From positions 124,001 through 188,000 of the forward strand of contig NZ_PXYI01000010.1 in assembly GCF_003012735.1 (NCBI RefSeq): 64,000 bases of DNA, in the 5' to 3' direction. Of this stretch, positions 26,917 through 37,334 are shown in pieces. The notes under the pieces were generated by a model. The model worked only from the letters and a program-made list of their open reading frames with translations, made no database searches and was not told the DNA's origin. Made by a program: the position numbers and the translations under genes. The first letter of the stretch is position 1, and each line of letters begins with the position of its first letter. Source of the stretch: Allosphingosinicella deserti (GTDB lineage: Bacteria; Pseudomonadota; Alphaproteobacteria; Sphingomonadales; Sphingomonadaceae).

Positions 26917-27555
26917 GTGATCGATCTAGACGTCCGCCCGACCGACGCGCTTGTAGTCGTCGATCCGCAGAACGATTTCTGCCCCGGAGGTGCGCTCGCG
27001 GTCGCCGGCGGCGACGAGATCATGGCAGGCATCGCAACGCTCGCCGATCGCTTCGCGCTGGTCGTGATCACGCAGGATTGGCATCCGCGCACGCACACAT
27101 CCTTCGCCAGCAACCATCCTGGCGGGGTGCCGTTCGGGACGGCCGAGATGCCCTACGGAAATCAGGTGCTGTGGCCCGATCATTGCGTGCAGGCGACGGC
27201 CGGAGCCGATTTTCATCCCGCGCTGAAAAGCGCCGTCGACCGGGCGCATTTGATCCTGCGCAAGGGCTATAATCCCGGCGTCGACTCCTATTCGGCCTTT
27301 TACGAAAACGATCGCCGTACTGCGACCGGCCTCGCCGGATATTTACGCGACAAAAAGGTCGATCGCTGCATCTTCGTCGGCTTGGCCTACGATTTCTGCG
27401 TGGCTTACTCCGCGCTCGATGCGGTTCGTGAGGGATTCGCCGCATCGATCGCCAAGAACCTCACCCGCGCGATCGCGATGCCTGCGGGCGAGGGGCGAAC
27501 GACCGTGGACGAGGCGGAGCGGCAGTTCGGCGAGGCCGGAGTCGTGGTGATCTGA
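26917..27555 (+). CDS. pncA: Nicotinamidase PncA
   Basis: Hydrolyses nicotinamide to nicotinate and ammonia in NAD salvage. The 212-residue isochorismatase-fold protein has the triad Asp16 (VVVDPQNDF), Lys (LRKGYN) and Cys (GLAYDFCVAYSAL), and the metal-site pattern TQDWHPRTHTSFA with a second His in LWPDHCVQ. The start is a GTG at 26917 with AAGGAAG 6 bases before it. It is transcribed away from the CtrA-like gene. Confidence 0.95.
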   Translation: MIDLDVRPTDALVVVDPQNDFCPGGALAVAGGDEIMAGIATLADRFALVVITQDWHPRTHTSFASNHPGGVPFGTAEMPYGNQVLWPDHCVQATAGADFHPALKSAVDRAHLILRKGYNPGVDSYSAFYENDRRTATGLAGYLRDKKVDRCIFVGLAYDFCVAYSALDAVREGFAASIAKNLTRAIAMPAGEGRTTVDEAERQFGEAGVVVI

Positions 27556-27570
27556 TCTCGGCTGTGCTGC

Positions 27571-28182
27571 TCAAGAGCCTGGATACGGCATTCCCTTGAG
27601 CAACCCCGCAAGATGCGCCGCGTTCGACGCCAGCATCGCGGCCGTCGAGGCGACAGCCTCTGGGACTTCGGGCAGATCCTTGAAGTCGGTCTTCGCCATT
27701 GCCTCGCCGACCCAGTAGCAGGCGCCGGCGGCCGGGATCGTCCAGCCGACGTCGTTCAGAGCCTGGAAGAGATCCGCGGTGATGCGATGGGCGCCGTCCT
27801 CGTTGCCGACGATCGCGGCGACCGCGACCTTGCCGGAACTCGGGGTACGGCCCTGGTCGTCGGTTTCGCTCAAGAAGGCGTCCATTCGCTCGAGCGCGCG
27901 CTTGGCGACGCTCGACATCTGTCCGAGCCAGATCGGCGTGCCGAAGATCAGGATGTCGGCGGCGAGAATGCGGCGACGGATGTCGGGCCAGGCATCGCCC
28001 TCGCCGGCGTCGGATTCGACGCCGGGCTTCACGTCGTGATCGACGAGGCGGATGGTTTCGGTCAAGGTTACCTCGTGGCGGGCGAGCGCCGAAGCGATCA
28101 AGCCGATCATCTTGTCGGTCGACGAATCCTCGTCGGTGCGTGGCTTGAGACTGCAGTTGAGGGCGATCGCCGTCAGCGTCAT
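27571..28182 (-). CDS. Flavodoxin-like NAD(P)H-dependent FMN reductase
   Basis: A 203-residue flavodoxin-fold protein starting MTLTAIALNCSLKP. It has the phosphate-binding opening LNCSLK and the flavin loop FGTPIWLGQMSSVAKRALER, and a later SSGKVAVAAIVGNEDGAHR segment, typical of NADPH-dependent FMN reductase/flavodoxin-like proteins. The physiological electron acceptor is unknown. It is convergent with pncA (15 bases apart). Confidence 0.85.
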   Translation of the reverse strand: MTLTAIALNCSLKPRTDEDSSTDKMIGLIASALARHEVTLTETIRLVDHDVKPGVESDAGEGDAWPDIRRRILAADILIFGTPIWLGQMSSVAKRALERMDAFLSETDDQGRTPSSGKVAVAAIVGNEDGAHRITADLFQALNDVGWTIPAAGACYWVGEAMAKTDFKDLPEVPEAVASTAAMLASNAAHLAGLLKGMPYPGS

Positions 28183-28344
28183 CGAGCATCTTCCTTGTTT
28201 GGTAGGGCCGGAACGATGTTCCGCTGCCGTCTCATCTGCCAACGAAGACGCATGCGTGTCGATCCGTATCCGCTCGGTACCCAGTCCAAAGCCCGTAGCC
28301 GACGCGTGATGGAGAACTTGGCACGTCCGCGCGTTGAGCAGCAT

Positions 28345-28575
28345 GTGCCGCGTTATTATTTCAACGTCTGCTGTGATCGTTTCGAGGCCACCGACGTGGT
28401 GGGCGAATATTGTCGTGATCAAGGGGCTGCGCATCAGGAAGCGCTGCGCGCCGCGCGCGCCATCGTTCGCAAGCAACTGCTCGCCGAAGACCTGCCCCAG
28501 CACGGCTGGATCGAGGTGGAGGACGAGCGACACGAGACAATCCTCCGTGTTCCGCTACGCTCCGTCGCCTATTGA
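28345..28575 (+). CDS. DUF6894 family small protein
   Basis: A 76-residue protein beginning VPRYYFNVCCDRFEATD. The start PRYYF and the pattern GAAHQEALRAARAIVRKQL followed by GWIEVEDERHETILRVPL match the DUF6894 group of small alphaproteobacterial proteins of unknown function. GTG at 28345 is chosen because the family starts at this motif; ATG at 28309 is an alternative without a ribosome-binding site. It is monocistronic. Confidence 0.7.
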   Translation: MPRYYFNVCCDRFEATDVVGEYCRDQGAAHQEALRAARAIVRKQLLAEDLPQHGWIEVEDERHETILRVPLRSVAY

Positions 28576-28614
28576 GGCAGTGCAACGGCGAACGATCTCG
28601 TCCGAAGTGGAGAC

Positions 28615-28809
28615 TCAGTCTTCGCCTTCGCGTTCGCGCCGATGGCGGTTCAGCATGTCTTCCGACTGATCGAGAAGCTGCTGCGTCTTTTCAATGCTTT
28701 CGCGCAGTTCGCGTTGGCTCTGCTCGACCTCGCGGGCTTGCCGCGCGCGCAGTTCTTTCCGACTTTCCGTGGTCACCTTGCTCGGCTCTTGTCCTCCGAT
28801 TCGGACCAA
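28615..28809 (-). CDS. Small coiled-coil protein, unknown function
   Basis: A 64-residue, highly charged protein, helical throughout (QREVEQSQ-like heptads; RESIEKTQQLLDQSEDMLNR). It begins at a TTG with GAGGAAG about 7 bases upstream; a GTG 11 codons in is an alternative. The composition and the ribosome-binding site support a real gene. No known domain is recognised. Its promoter region is shared, divergently, with the candidate sRNA. Confidence 0.6.
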   Translation of the reverse strand: MVRIGGQEPSKVTTESRKELRARQAREVEQSQRELRESIEKTQQLLDQSEDMLNRHRREREGED

Positions 28810-28861
28810 ATCTTAGCTTCCTCGCGTAGTCGAAGGAAGGCACAGATGGGGTGTTCCCGTT

Positions 28862-28886
28862 GGAACCCTCTTTGAGAAGCTTCGTT
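28862..28886 (+). promoter_or_regulatory. EcfG (general stress sigma) promoter
   Basis: GGAAC (28862-28866), then exactly 16 bases, then CGTT (28883-28886). This is the consensus of alphaproteobacterial sigma EcfG. No coding start follows; a structured, terminated transcript does. Confidence 0.75.
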
Positions 28887-28892
28887 CAGCCA

Positions 28893-28970
28893 GTCCCCCC
28901 CGGGTGATCAGGACCTCCCCCACCCACTGATCACCACCAGCCCCGGCCCTCACAAGGGCTGGGGCTTTTC
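28893..28970 (+). ncRNA. Candidate stress-induced small RNA with C-rich loop
   Basis: Downstream of the EcfG promoter a transcript of about 78 nt is predicted. Stem-loop one is GTGATCAG (28904-28911) paired perfectly with CTGATCAC (28927-28934); its 15-base loop GACCTCCCCCACCCA is anti-Shine-Dalgarno-like. Stem-loop two is the terminator at 28939-28965. No reading frame fits. The layout (EcfG promoter, C-rich loop, terminator) recalls Caulobacter GsrN, but primary-sequence homology is not claimed. The start is inferred from promoter spacing. Confidence 0.65.
28939..28969 (+). terminator. Intrinsic terminator of the candidate sRNA
   Basis: A 12-bp stem AGCCCCGGCCCT with AGGGCTGGGGCT (one G-U pair) and a short CACA loop is followed by TTTT. 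It lies on the plus strand, where no protein gene precedes it closely. Confidence 0.85.
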
Positions 28971-28975
28971 ACTTT

Positions 28976-31081
28976 TCAGGAGTGCGTGGCGATCGGCTGC
29001 GCTGCGACAAGGGGGCCGCCGGCGATCGTTCCTGCGACCGCGTTACTGAGCTGATCCGGCGTGAACGGCTTCGATAGCACCAGCACATTGTCCGGCCGCT
29101 TGGCGATCGATTGCGCGTCGGCATAGCCGGTGATGATGATCGCCGGCAGATCCGGCCGACGCTCCCGAACCTGGCGTATGACCTCGGCACCGGAGACATG
29201 CGGCATCGCGTAATCGGTGATCAGCAGATCATAGTCTGCGCCGCTTTCGTCGAGCAAAGCCAGGACGTCGCGGCCATCGGCGGCCTCGACTACCCGGTGT
29301 CCGAAATCAGTCAAAAGGGCGGAGGTGGTGGCCCGAACTCCCTCATGATCGTCGATCAGCAGAATGCGCAAGGCCTTCGATGCCTTCTCGGTGCCAGTAC
29401 GGTGCTGACCATCGTCAGCCGCGGACATTCGTTCGGCGGCGGCGCGCGGCAACCAGATTTCAGCGCGGGTGCCGACACCGACCTCGCTCTCCATGCGAAA
29501 GGCACCTCCGGATTGCTTGGCGAACCCGTAGACCATCGACAGGCCAAGGCCCGTGCCCTTGCCGACCTCTTTGGTGGTGAAGAACGGCTCCATCACCTGC
29601 TCAAGCAGTTCGGGCGTGATTCCGCAGCCGGTGTCGGAGACCGTCAGCACAACATATTCGCCGGGGGCGAGGCCGTGGTCCGGGTCGGCCGACGTGATCC
29701 GATTGGCGGCACGCACCGAGATAGTGCCGCCGTCCGGCATTGCATCGCGAGCGTTGATGATCAGATTCATCAACGCGAGCTCGAGCTGCGCCTGGTCCGC
29801 AAACGCGCACCAGAGATCGTCGGTCATTGTCCATTCGAGCTCGACGAGGCCGCCGAGCGTGTGGGCGAGGAGGTCGGTCACCGCCTCGGCCAGCCTTTCG
29901 ATTTCGATGCACGCTGGTTCAAGCTGCTGGCGACGGGCAAAGGCGAGCAGACGGCCGACTAGGTCGGAGCCCTGCTCGGCGGCACGCTTGGTCATCGTCA
30001 GGATCTTAAGATGGTCCTCCGCGAGGGGAACGCGGCGCTCGATCAGACCGAGCCCACCGAGGACGGCGGCCAGCAGATTGTTGAAATCGTGGGCGATGCC
30101 GCCGGTCAACTTGCCGATCGCATCCATCTTGCGCGCCTGGACCAGCTGGCTTTCCAGCTCCTTGCGGTCGGTAACGTCGAGCAGGGTGCCGGCATATTCC
30201 ATCGGCGCGCCTTCGGGGCCGCGCAGCAGCACTGCCTGGTCGAGGAAGTGACGATACTGGCCGTCGGCGCACTGCCAGCGATATTCGACGGCCAGCGAAC
30301 GCCCATTCGGCCGTCCAGAGATTGCGGCGACGACCCGATCGCGATCATCGGGATGAAGCCGCTCGATCCAGAGCCCCGGGTTGTTCTCCAGCTCTTCGAA
30401 CTGGTAGCCCGTCAATGCCGAGAAATTGCCCGCGACAAACTTCGGCCGGCGCGGTGCCGCATCGAGCGCCTCGAGATAGAGCGCGATCGGCAGCGACTGG
30501 ATGATCGCGGCCTGACGCTGCTCGGCAAGCCGGAGCTCCTGCTCGACCCGAAGCCGTTCGGCATTGGCGCGCAGATTGGCGTCGAGCAAAGCCTGCTCCT
30601 GCCGCGCCTTGCGCTGGATCTCCTTTCGCATCGCGAACAGATCGACGAACACCGCCACCTTGGAGCGCAAGACGACCGGATCGACCGGTTTGAAGACGTA
30701 ATCGACCGCGCCCATCGAATAGCCGCGGATGAGGTGCTCGTTTTCCTTGTTCACGGCCGAGAGGAAGACGATCGGGATGCGCTTGGTCTGCTCGCGGCTG
30801 CGGATGATCTGCGCCGTTTCATAACCGTCGATGCCGGGCATGTAGACGTCCAGCAGGATGACCGCGAAATCGCCCTTGAGGAGGTGCCGCAGCGCCTCCT
30901 CGCCGGAACGGGCCTCGACGATCTCGCCGACATCCTCGAGCACGGTGCGGACGGCGAGCAGGTTGCGCTCGTCGTCGTCGACGACGAGGACACGCGGTCG
31001 CTCCGCCGGCTCCTCGCCGGGCAGAATCGTGCCGTTTGCCGGCAATGGCTCCGGGGAACCGATGGAGATGCGTACGCTCAT
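28976..31081 (-). CDS. Hybrid sensor kinase: receiver-PAS-kinase-receiver
   Basis: A 701-residue soluble protein. The N-terminal receiver (about 30-150) has the phospho-Asp in [12 protein letters not shown] coiled linker, a PAS domain (about 195-310) and a HisKA with His in [17 protein letters not shown] follow. The HATPase domain ([40 protein letters not shown]) and a second receiver (about 575-690, [11 protein letters not shown]) complete it. It starts 1 base after the stop of the poly-HAMP kinase gene, so they form an operon and probably one phosphorelay. The signal is unknown. Confidence 0.92.
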   Translation of the reverse strand: MSVRISIGSPEPLPANGTILPGEEPAERPRVLVVDDDERNLLAVRTVLEDVGEIVEARSGEEALRHLLKGDFAVILLDVYMPGIDGYETAQIIRSREQTKRIPIVFLSAVNKENEHLIRGYSMGAVDYVFKPVDPVVLRSKVAVFVDLFAMRKEIQRKARQEQALLDANLRANAERLRVEQELRLAEQRQAAIIQSLPIALYLEALDAAPRRPKFVAGNFSALTGYQFEELENNPGLWIERLHPDDRDRVVAAISGRPNGRSLAVEYRWQCADGQYRHFLDQAVLLRGPEGAPMEYAGTLLDVTDRKELESQLVQARKMDAIGKLTGGIAHDFNNLLAAVLGGLGLIERRVPLAEDHLKILTMTKRAAEQGSDLVGRLLAFARRQQLEPACIEIERLAEAVTDLLAHTLGGLVELEWTMTDDLWCAFADQAQLELALMNLIINARDAMPDGGTISVRAANRITSADPDHGLAPGEYVVLTVSDTGCGITPELLEQVMEPFFTTKEVGKGTGLGLSMVYGFAKQSGGAFRMESEVGVGTRAEIWLPRAAAERMSAADDGQHRTGTEKASKALRILLIDDHEGVRATTSALLTDFGHRVVEAADGRDVLALLDESGADYDLLITDYAMPHVSGAEVIRQVRERRPDLPAIIITGYADAQSIAKRPDNVLVLSKPFTPDQLSNAVAGTIAGGPLVAAQPIATHS

Positions 31082-31082
31082 C

Positions 31083-34000
31083 CTACTCCGCCGGGTTCAG
31101 GCTGTCGGCACCGGCCGGCCGCACGTTTTCACGCGAGCGCGCGATCCAGACGCGAAGCAGCGCCAGCAACAGATCGATATCGACCGGCTTCGCAATATAG
31201 TCGGACGCGCCGGCGTCGAGACATTTTTGCCGGTCGCCCTTCATCGCCTTGGCCGTCACGGCGATCAGCGGCACTTCCGCCAGCGCCGGGCGCCTGCGGA
31301 TCTGCTGCATGGTCTCATAGCCGTCCATCTCCGGCATCATGATGTCGATCAGCGCGATGTCGATCCCGGGCGTCTGCTCCAGGATGACGATGCCGTCCTT
31401 GCCGCGCTCGGCGTGGAGGACCTCGACGTCGTAGCTCTCCAGCACGCTCGTCAGCGAGTAGATGTTGCGGATGTCGTCGTCGACGATGAGGATCTTGGCG
31501 CCGGCGAGTTCCGGAACCGCGCGCGCAGTCGAGACGGCACGCGAAGACGGTGCCTCATCGGTCAGGATCTCGAGCATCGGAGTCGCCGTGCGGATATGCG
31601 CCGAAAGATCGCGGAACACCTGGGCGAGAGCTTCCTGATCGGCCGGCTTCTCGGTGATCCCGAACGCCCCCATGTCGATCACCGAACTCAACTTGTCCGC
31701 ACCGGAGATGACGTGGATCGGCACATGGCTGGTCTGCGAATCGTGCTTCAGCAAATCGAGCAACACGAAACCGTCGATGTCGGAGAGCCCGAGATCGAGG
31801 GTGATGGCATCGGGTTGCAGCTTGCGCGCCATCGCCAGGGTTCCCGCGCCGGCGGTCGACACCACCCCCTTGAGGCCGGCCGAACGAGCGAGATCGAGCA
31901 GGATCGACGCGAAAGTCGCGTCGTCTTCGACGATCAGCACGAACGGATCCTCGCCAAGCGAATCGCGATCGTCGCTGACCTCGAAGCCGGCGGGAAGGGC
32001 GCTCGGAACCATCGCGCCGCTGTTGTCGTAGCGGGCGCTGGTGGTCCCGGCGATGGCGACATTCGGCGCCACCGCCTGCATCGGGATGAACAGGGTGAAG
32101 GTCGATCCTTCGCCGGGCTTCGACCGCACCTGAAGCTCGCCGCCGAGCAGGCGCGCGATCTCGCGGCTGATCGAGAGGCCGAGACCGGTGCCGCCATATT
32201 TGCGGCTGGTGGTGCCGTCGGCCTGCTGGAACGCTTCGAAGATCAGCTTTTGCTTGTCCTCGGGGATGCCGATTCCGGTGTCGGTGACGGCGATCGAGAT
32301 CGCCTTGTCGGCACCGCGGAGAACCGGGTGGTTGGGGCTCCAGCCGCTCTTCGCAGCCTTGACCGCAAGGGTGACGCTGCCCTGCGCGGTGAACTTGAAG
32401 GCGTTGGAAAGGAGGTTGAGCACGATCTGCTGCAGCCTCTTCTCGTCGGTGCGGATCGTCGACGGCAGGCTGCCGTCGAAATCGACGTTGAAGTCGAGGT
32501 TCTTGTCGGCGGCGAGCTGGCGGAAGGTCCGCTCCATATGCTGTTTCAACGTGCTCATCGGCATCTCGCCGACCTCGATCGACACCGTACCGGATTCGAT
32601 CTTCGACAGATCGAGGATGTCGTTGATCAGGCTGAGCAGATCCGAGCCGGCGGAGTGGATGGTGCGAGCGAAATCGGTCTGTTTCTCGTTGAGGTTGCCC
32701 TGCGGGTTGTCGGCCAGCAGCTTAGACAGGATGAGCAGCGAGTTGAGCGGCGTCCGGAGCTCGTGCGACATGTTCGCCAGGAATTCGGACTTGTACTTGG
32801 AGGTGAGGGCGAGCTGCTCGGCCTTCTCCTCCACCGCGCGGCGGGCCATCTCGATCTCGATGTTCTTGGCCTCGACCTGCTTCTTCTCGTTCTCGAGCAG
32901 CTGCGCCTTTTCCTGAAGCTCCTCGTTGGTGGCGTGCAGCTCTTCCTGCTTGGTGGTGAGTTCGGTCTGGCGCGCCTGCAGCTCCTGAGTGAGCAGCTGC
33001 GACTGCTTGAGAAGGCCCTCGGTGCGCATGGTCGCGGCGATCGTGTTCAACACGATGCCGACGGATTCCATCAGCTGATCGAGGAAGCTCTGGTGGGTCT
33101 CGTTGAAGTCGCTGAACGAGGCAAGCTCGATCACCGCCTTCACCTCGTCTTCGAACAGAGCGGGCAGGATGGCGACGCTGGCCGGCTTGGCGTGGCCGAG
33201 GCCGGAGCCGATGCGGATGAATTCGCCCGGCACTTCCTTGAGCACGATCGGGCGCTTGTCCGCGGCGGCCTGGCCGACCAGGCCTTCGCGCAGCTTGAAC
33301 TCGCGCTTCAGCTCGTCGCTATTCTCGGCGCCGTAGCTGGCGACAAGCTCCATCTTGGCTTCTTCTTCCTCGCGCTTGGTGACGTAGAACACGCCATATT
33401 GGGCGTTCACCAGGGGTGCGAGCTCGGACATGATCAGGTTCGACACGGTGGTGAGATCGCGCTCGCCCTGGAGCATGCGTGAGAAGCGGGCGAGGTTGGT
33501 CTTGAGCCAATCCTGCTCGGCATTCTTGAGCGTCTGATCCTTGAGGTTGCGGATCATCTCGTTGATCGTGTCCTTGAGCGCCGCCATCTCGCCCGAGGCT
33601 TCCACCGCGATGGATCGGGTAAGATCGCCCTTGGTCACGGCGGTCGCCACGTCGGCGATCGAACGCACCTGGTTGGTCAGGTTGGCGGCGAGCTGGTTCA
33701 CGTTGTCGGTGAGATCGCGCCACAGGCCGGCGGCGCCGGGCACGCGCGCCTGGCCGCCGAGCCGGCCTTCGATGCCGACCTCGCGGGCCATGTTGGTCAC
33801 CTGGTCACCGAAGGTCGACAGGGTCTCGATCATGAAGTTGATTGTCTCGGCCAGCGCGGCGATTTCGCCCTTGGCGTCCACGGTCAGCTTGCGGCGGAGG
33901 TTGCCCTGCGCCACCGCGGTGACGACGTCAGCGATGCCGCGCACCTGGTTGGTGAGGTTGGTCGCCATCAAATTGACGTTGTCGGTCAGATCCTTCCAGG

Positions 34001-36476
34001 TTCCGCCGACGCCCGGCACCTGCGCCTGGCCGCCCAATTTGCCCTCGGTTCCGACTTCGCGGGCCACGCGGGTCACTTCCGATGCGAACGAGTTGAGCTG
34101 ATCGACCATGACGTTGATCGTGTCCTTGAGCGCGAGAATCTCGCCCTTCACGTCCACGGTGATCTTCTTGGACAAGTCGCCCCGCGCCACGGCGGTGGTC
34201 ACGTCGGCGATGTTGCGCACCTGGCCGGTGAGGTTGGCGGCCATCAGATTGACGTTGTCGGTCAGATCCTTCCAGGTGCCGGCGACGCCGCGCACCTGCG
34301 CCTGGCCGCCGAGCTTGCCTTCGGTGCCGACCTCGCGCGCCACGCGCGTCACTTCGGAGGCGAAGCCGTTGAGCTGATCGACCATCGTGTTGATGGTGTT
34401 CTTGAGCTCGAGAATCTCGCCCTTCACGTCGACGGTAATCTTCTTGGACAGATCGCCCAATGCCACGGCGGTCGTCACTTCGGCGATGTTGCGGACCTGG
34501 CCGGTGAGGTTCGCGGCCATGGCGTTGACGTTGTCGGTGAGATCCTTCCAGGTGCCGCCGACGCCTTCCACCTGCGCCTGGCCGCCGAGCTTTCCTTCCG
34601 AGCCGACTTCGCGGGCCACGCGGGTCACTTCCGATGCGAACGAATTGAGCTGGTCGACCATCACGTTGATGGTGTTCTTGAGCTCGAGGATCTCGCCCTT
34701 CACGTCGACGGTGATCTTCTTCGACAAGTCGCCGCGCGCAACGGCGGTGGTCACCTCGGCGATGTTGCGGACCTGGCCGGTAAGGTTGCCGGCCATCAGA
34801 TTCACGTTGTCGGTGAGATCCTTCCAGGTGCCGGCGACGCCTTCGACCTGCGCCTGGCCGCCGAGCTTGCCTTCCGAGCCGACCTCGCGCGCCACGCGGG
34901 TCACTTCGGACGCGAAGCCGTTGAGCTGGTCCACCATGGTGTTGATGGTGTTCTTGAGTTCCAGGATCTCGCCCTTCACCTCGACGGTGATCTTCTTGGA
35001 CAAGTCGCCGCGCGCCACGGCGGTGGTCACTTCGGCGATGTTGCGGACCTGGCCGGTGAGGTTGGCGGCCATAAGATTGACGTTGTCGGTGAGATCGGCC
35101 CATGTGCCGGCGACCCCAGGCACCTGCGCCTGGCCGCCGAGCTTGCCTTCGGTGCCGACCTCGCGCGCCACGCGGGTCACTTCGGACGCGAAGCCGTTGA
35201 GCTGGTCGACCATGGTATTGATGGTGTTCTTGAGCTCGAGGATCTCGCCCTTCACGTCGACGGTGATCTTCTTGGAAAGATCGCCGCTGGCGACGGCGGT
35301 GGTCACCTCCGCGATGTTGCGGACCTGGCCGGTGAGATTGTCGGCCATCAGATTCACGTTGTCGGTCAGATCCTTCCAGGTTCCGCCGACGCCCGGCACC
35401 TGTGCCTGTCCGCCGAGCTTGCCCTCGGTGCCAACTTCGCGGGCCACGCGGGTCACTTCGGACGCGAAGCCGTTGAGCTGATCCACCATGGTGTTGATGG
35501 TGTTCTTGAGCTCGAGGATCTCGCCCTTCACGTCGACGGTGATCTTCTTGGACAAGTCGCCGCGCGCCACCGCGGTGGTCACTTCGGCGATGTTGCGCAC
35601 CTGACCGGTGAGGTTCGCGGCCATCAGGTTGACGTTGTCGGTGAGATCCGCCCAGGTGCCGGCGACTCCGGGCACCTGCGCCTGGCCGCCGAGCTTTCCT
35701 TCGGTGCCGACCTCGCGCGCGACGCGGGTCACTTCCGAGGCGAAGGCATTGAGCTGATCGACCATCGTGTTGATGGTGTTCTTCAGTTCGAGGATCTCGC
35801 CCTTCACCTCCACGGTGATCTTCTTGGAAAGATCGCCCGAGGCCACGGCGGTGGTCACCTCGGCGATGTTGCGGACCTGCCCGGTCAGGTTGGTCGCCAT
35901 CGCGTTGACGTTGTCGGTAAGGTCCTTCCAGGTGCCGGCGACGCCCTTCACATTGGCCTGGCCGCCGAGCTTGCCTTCGGTGCCGACCTCGCGCGCCACG
36001 CGCGTCACTTCGGACGCGAACGAGGCGAGCTGCTCCACCATGGTGTTGACGATCTTGCCGATGCGCAGGAATTCGCCCCGCAGCGGGCGGCCGTCGATCT
36101 CGACCGTCATCGATTGCGACAGATCGCCCTTGGCGACGGCGCCGATGACTCGGGCGACTTCGGCGGTCGGCTGGACCATGTCCTCGATCAGCTCGTTGAC
36201 CGATCGGATCGCAGTTTCCCAGCCCCCGGTGGCGCTGCGAACGGCGCCGCGCTGGGTAATCTTGCCTTCCTTGCCGACGACCTGGCTGAGACGCTCGAAC
36301 TCGTGCGTCATCTCCTGGTTGATCGACACGACCTCGTTGAACAGGGTCGCGATCTCGCTATCGACGCCAGAGAGATCCTCGGGCAGGCGCACCGAGAAAT
36401 CGCCGCGGCGAAGGCTGCGGAGCGCGGTGACGAGTTGGCGGCGGTCGAGGGATTCGCGGCAGGGTTCGGCGTTCAC
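31083..36476 (-). CDS. Giant poly-HAMP hybrid histidine kinase
   Basis: A 1797-residue protein without transmembrane segments. Residues about 10-990 are a string of about 21 HAMP-like half units. Eight 92-residue repeats are nearly identical ([20 protein letters not shown], then [17 protein letters not shown]). A GAF domain (about 995-1150), a coiled coil, HisKA with His near 1237 ([16 protein letters not shown]), HATPase ([30 protein letters not shown]) and two receivers (from about 1512, [11 protein letters not shown]; from about 1662, [11 protein letters not shown]) follow. The architecture resembles fungal Nik1/Os-1 class III kinases. The start is a GTG with GGAG upstream. The next gene is a second hybrid kinase. 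Confidence 0.95.
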   Translation of the reverse strand: MNAEPCRESLDRRQLVTALRSLRRGDFSVRLPEDLSGVDSEIATLFNEVVSINQEMTHEFERLSQVVGKEGKITQRGAVRSATGGWETAIRSVNELIEDMVQPTAEVARVIGAVAKGDLSQSMTVEIDGRPLRGEFLRIGKIVNTMVEQLASFASEVTRVAREVGTEGKLGGQANVKGVAGTWKDLTDNVNAMATNLTGQVRNIAEVTTAVASGDLSKKITVEVKGEILELKNTINTMVDQLNAFASEVTRVAREVGTEGKLGGQAQVPGVAGTWADLTDNVNLMAANLTGQVRNIAEVTTAVARGDLSKKITVDVKGEILELKNTINTMVDQLNGFASEVTRVAREVGTEGKLGGQAQVPGVGGTWKDLTDNVNLMADNLTGQVRNIAEVTTAVASGDLSKKITVDVKGEILELKNTINTMVDQLNGFASEVTRVAREVGTEGKLGGQAQVPGVAGTWADLTDNVNLMAANLTGQVRNIAEVTTAVARGDLSKKITVEVKGEILELKNTINTMVDQLNGFASEVTRVAREVGSEGKLGGQAQVEGVAGTWKDLTDNVNLMAGNLTGQVRNIAEVTTAVARGDLSKKITVDVKGEILELKNTINVMVDQLNSFASEVTRVAREVGSEGKLGGQAQVEGVGGTWKDLTDNVNAMAANLTGQVRNIAEVTTAVALGDLSKKITVDVKGEILELKNTINTMVDQLNGFASEVTRVAREVGTEGKLGGQAQVRGVAGTWKDLTDNVNLMAANLTGQVRNIADVTTAVARGDLSKKITVDVKGEILALKDTINVMVDQLNSFASEVTRVAREVGTEGKLGGQAQVPGVGGTWKDLTDNVNLMATNLTNQVRGIADVVTAVAQGNLRRKLTVDAKGEIAALAETINFMIETLSTFGDQVTNMAREVGIEGRLGGQARVPGAAGLWRDLTDNVNQLAANLTNQVRSIADVATAVTKGDLTRSIAVEASGEMAALKDTINEMIRNLKDQTLKNAEQDWLKTNLARFSRMLQGERDLTTVSNLIMSELAPLVNAQYGVFYVTKREEEEAKMELVASYGAENSDELKREFKLREGLVGQAAADKRPIVLKEVPGEFIRIGSGLGHAKPASVAILPALFEDEVKAVIELASFSDFNETHQSFLDQLMESVGIVLNTIAATMRTEGLLKQSQLLTQELQARQTELTTKQEELHATNEELQEKAQLLENEKKQVEAKNIEIEMARRAVEEKAEQLALTSKYKSEFLANMSHELRTPLNSLLILSKLLADNPQGNLNEKQTDFARTIHSAGSDLLSLINDILDLSKIESGTVSIEVGEMPMSTLKQHMERTFRQLAADKNLDFNVDFDGSLPSTIRTDEKRLQQIVLNLLSNAFKFTAQGSVTLAVKAAKSGWSPNHPVLRGADKAISIAVTDTGIGIPEDKQKLIFEAFQQADGTTSRKYGGTGLGLSISREIARLLGGELQVRSKPGEGSTFTLFIPMQAVAPNVAIAGTTSARYDNSGAMVPSALPAGFEVSDDRDSLGEDPFVLIVEDDATFASILLDLARSAGLKGVVSTAGAGTLAMARKLQPDAITLDLGLSDIDGFVLLDLLKHDSQTSHVPIHVISGADKLSSVIDMGAFGITEKPADQEALAQVFRDLSAHIRTATPMLEILTDEAPSSRAVSTARAVPELAGAKILIVDDDIRNIYSLTSVLESYDVEVLHAERGKDGIVILEQTPGIDIALIDIMMPEMDGYETMQQIRRRPALAEVPLIAVTAKAMKGDRQKCLDAGASDYIAKPVDIDLLLALLRVWIARSRENVRPAGADSLNPAE
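33950..36030. repeat. Tandem 276-bp coding repeats (HAMP pairs)
   Basis: About 7.5 copies of a 276-bp unit, in frame inside the poly-HAMP kinase gene. Copies agree at most positions even at third codon bases, which points to recent expansion or gene conversion. Flanking units (33,700-33,950 and 36,030-36,300) are more divergent members. Confidence 0.9.
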
Positions 36477-36686
36477 TCAGAGCTCCATGTTCAGCGTCGT
36501 TCCCCCCGTGGAATGTTGCACCGGCCCCCCGGTCGGCGATGGCAGCGATCTACATAGCAGAGGATGCCAGCATGGCTTCCAGAATTTTCCCATGCCCTGT
36601 CAATCCTTAAGCAGGCATTGCCAGCCCTCGGAAAAGGCGACTAACGGGTTCCCCAGTGCGGCGGCAGAAGGACGGGTCCCGCTTAC
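36477..36686. other. Divergent promoter region, no gene
   Basis: 210 bp between the poly-HAMP kinase start and the divergent three-gene operon. No EcfG consensus and no clear operator is seen. GC content is a little lower around 36,560-36,640. Confidence 0.4.
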
Positions 36687-37055
36687 ATGGCCTCACGGGA
36701 CGAACTATCGCGTTTCATCCGGTCGAGCTTCCGCTCGGTCTGGTCGCTCGAGCTGCTTCTCCTGGTGAAGCGGGATTCAAGGCGGTGGACCCATGCAGAG
36801 GTGGTATCGGCGCTCAGGGGAAGCGATCTGGTGGTCAGCCAGAGCGTCGAGTGGTTGTCCGCGGCCGGACTGGTGATCGAGGAGGATGACGGTGCCGTCG
36901 CTTACGGGCCGGTGTCGGACGATCTTGCTGCGCTCGTCGAAGCGACGGAGGCCCTTTACGCGCGCCGTCCCGATGCCGTGCGGCGGATGATCGTGGCGGC
37001 CTCTACCGGCGGTCTCGCCGCTTTCGCCGACGCGTTCCGGCTCAGGAAGGATTGA
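36687..37055 (+). CDS. Hypothetical protein, winged-helix-like
   Basis: A 120-residue soluble protein. The middle ([21 protein letters not shown], then a strand pair [15 protein letters not shown]) has the pattern of a small winged helix-turn-helix fold, which would make it a DNA-binding or dimerisation module. I do not recognise a named family. It begins a three-gene operon with two membrane proteins; the next start lies 2 bases after its stop. It is divergent from the poly-HAMP kinase, possibly as part of the same pathway. Confidence 0.7.
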   Translation: MASRDELSRFIRSSFRSVWSLELLLLVKRDSRRWTHAEVVSALRGSDLVVSQSVEWLSAAGLVIEEDDGAVAYGPVSDDLAALVEATEALYARRPDAVRRMIVAASTGGLAAFADAFRLRKD

Positions 37056-37057
37056 CC

Positions 37058-37333
37058 ATGTACGAGGTCTTCCCGGCGATCGTCTATCTGCTGTGCTTCG
37101 CGACCAGTGCCGCTTGCGCCTGGCTGCTGATTCGCTCCTATCGGCAGAGCGGCGCGCGGCTGCTTCTGTGGAGCGCGCTCTGCTTCCTGCTTCTGGCGGC
37201 CAACAATCTGGTTGTGGTGTTCGATCTCCTGATCCTCAGGGACGTGGATCTGCGGATAGCCCGGCAATTGCTGGCCGTCGCCGCGGTTTCGATCCTGCTG
37301 TTCGGGTTTGTCTGGGATCTGGAGGAGGAATGA
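37058..37333 (+). CDS. Small membrane protein, DUF5985 type
   Basis: A 91-residue protein with three predicted transmembrane helices (about 5-23, 32-52 and 66-84). The ATG at 37058 has AGGAAGG 8 bases upstream; the frame also opens two codons earlier at a TTG. The family is of unknown function and usually occurs as adjacent pairs, as here. It is followed 1 base later by its partner. Confidence 0.75.
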   Translation: MYEVFPAIVYLLCFATSAACAWLLIRSYRQSGARLLLWSALCFLLLAANNLVVVFDLLILRDVDLRIARQLLAVAAVSILLFGFVWDLEEE

Positions 37334-37334
37334 G

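Noticed and set aside
30858-33482. An 874-codon plus-strand frame opposite the two hybrid kinases
   Set aside because: Antisense shadow of well-supported kinase domains; no ribosome-binding site or domain.
33950-36030. Regular repeats considered as a CRISPR array
   Set aside because: The period is 276 bp, the repeats are coding HAMP units with no unique spacers, and no cas genes are present.
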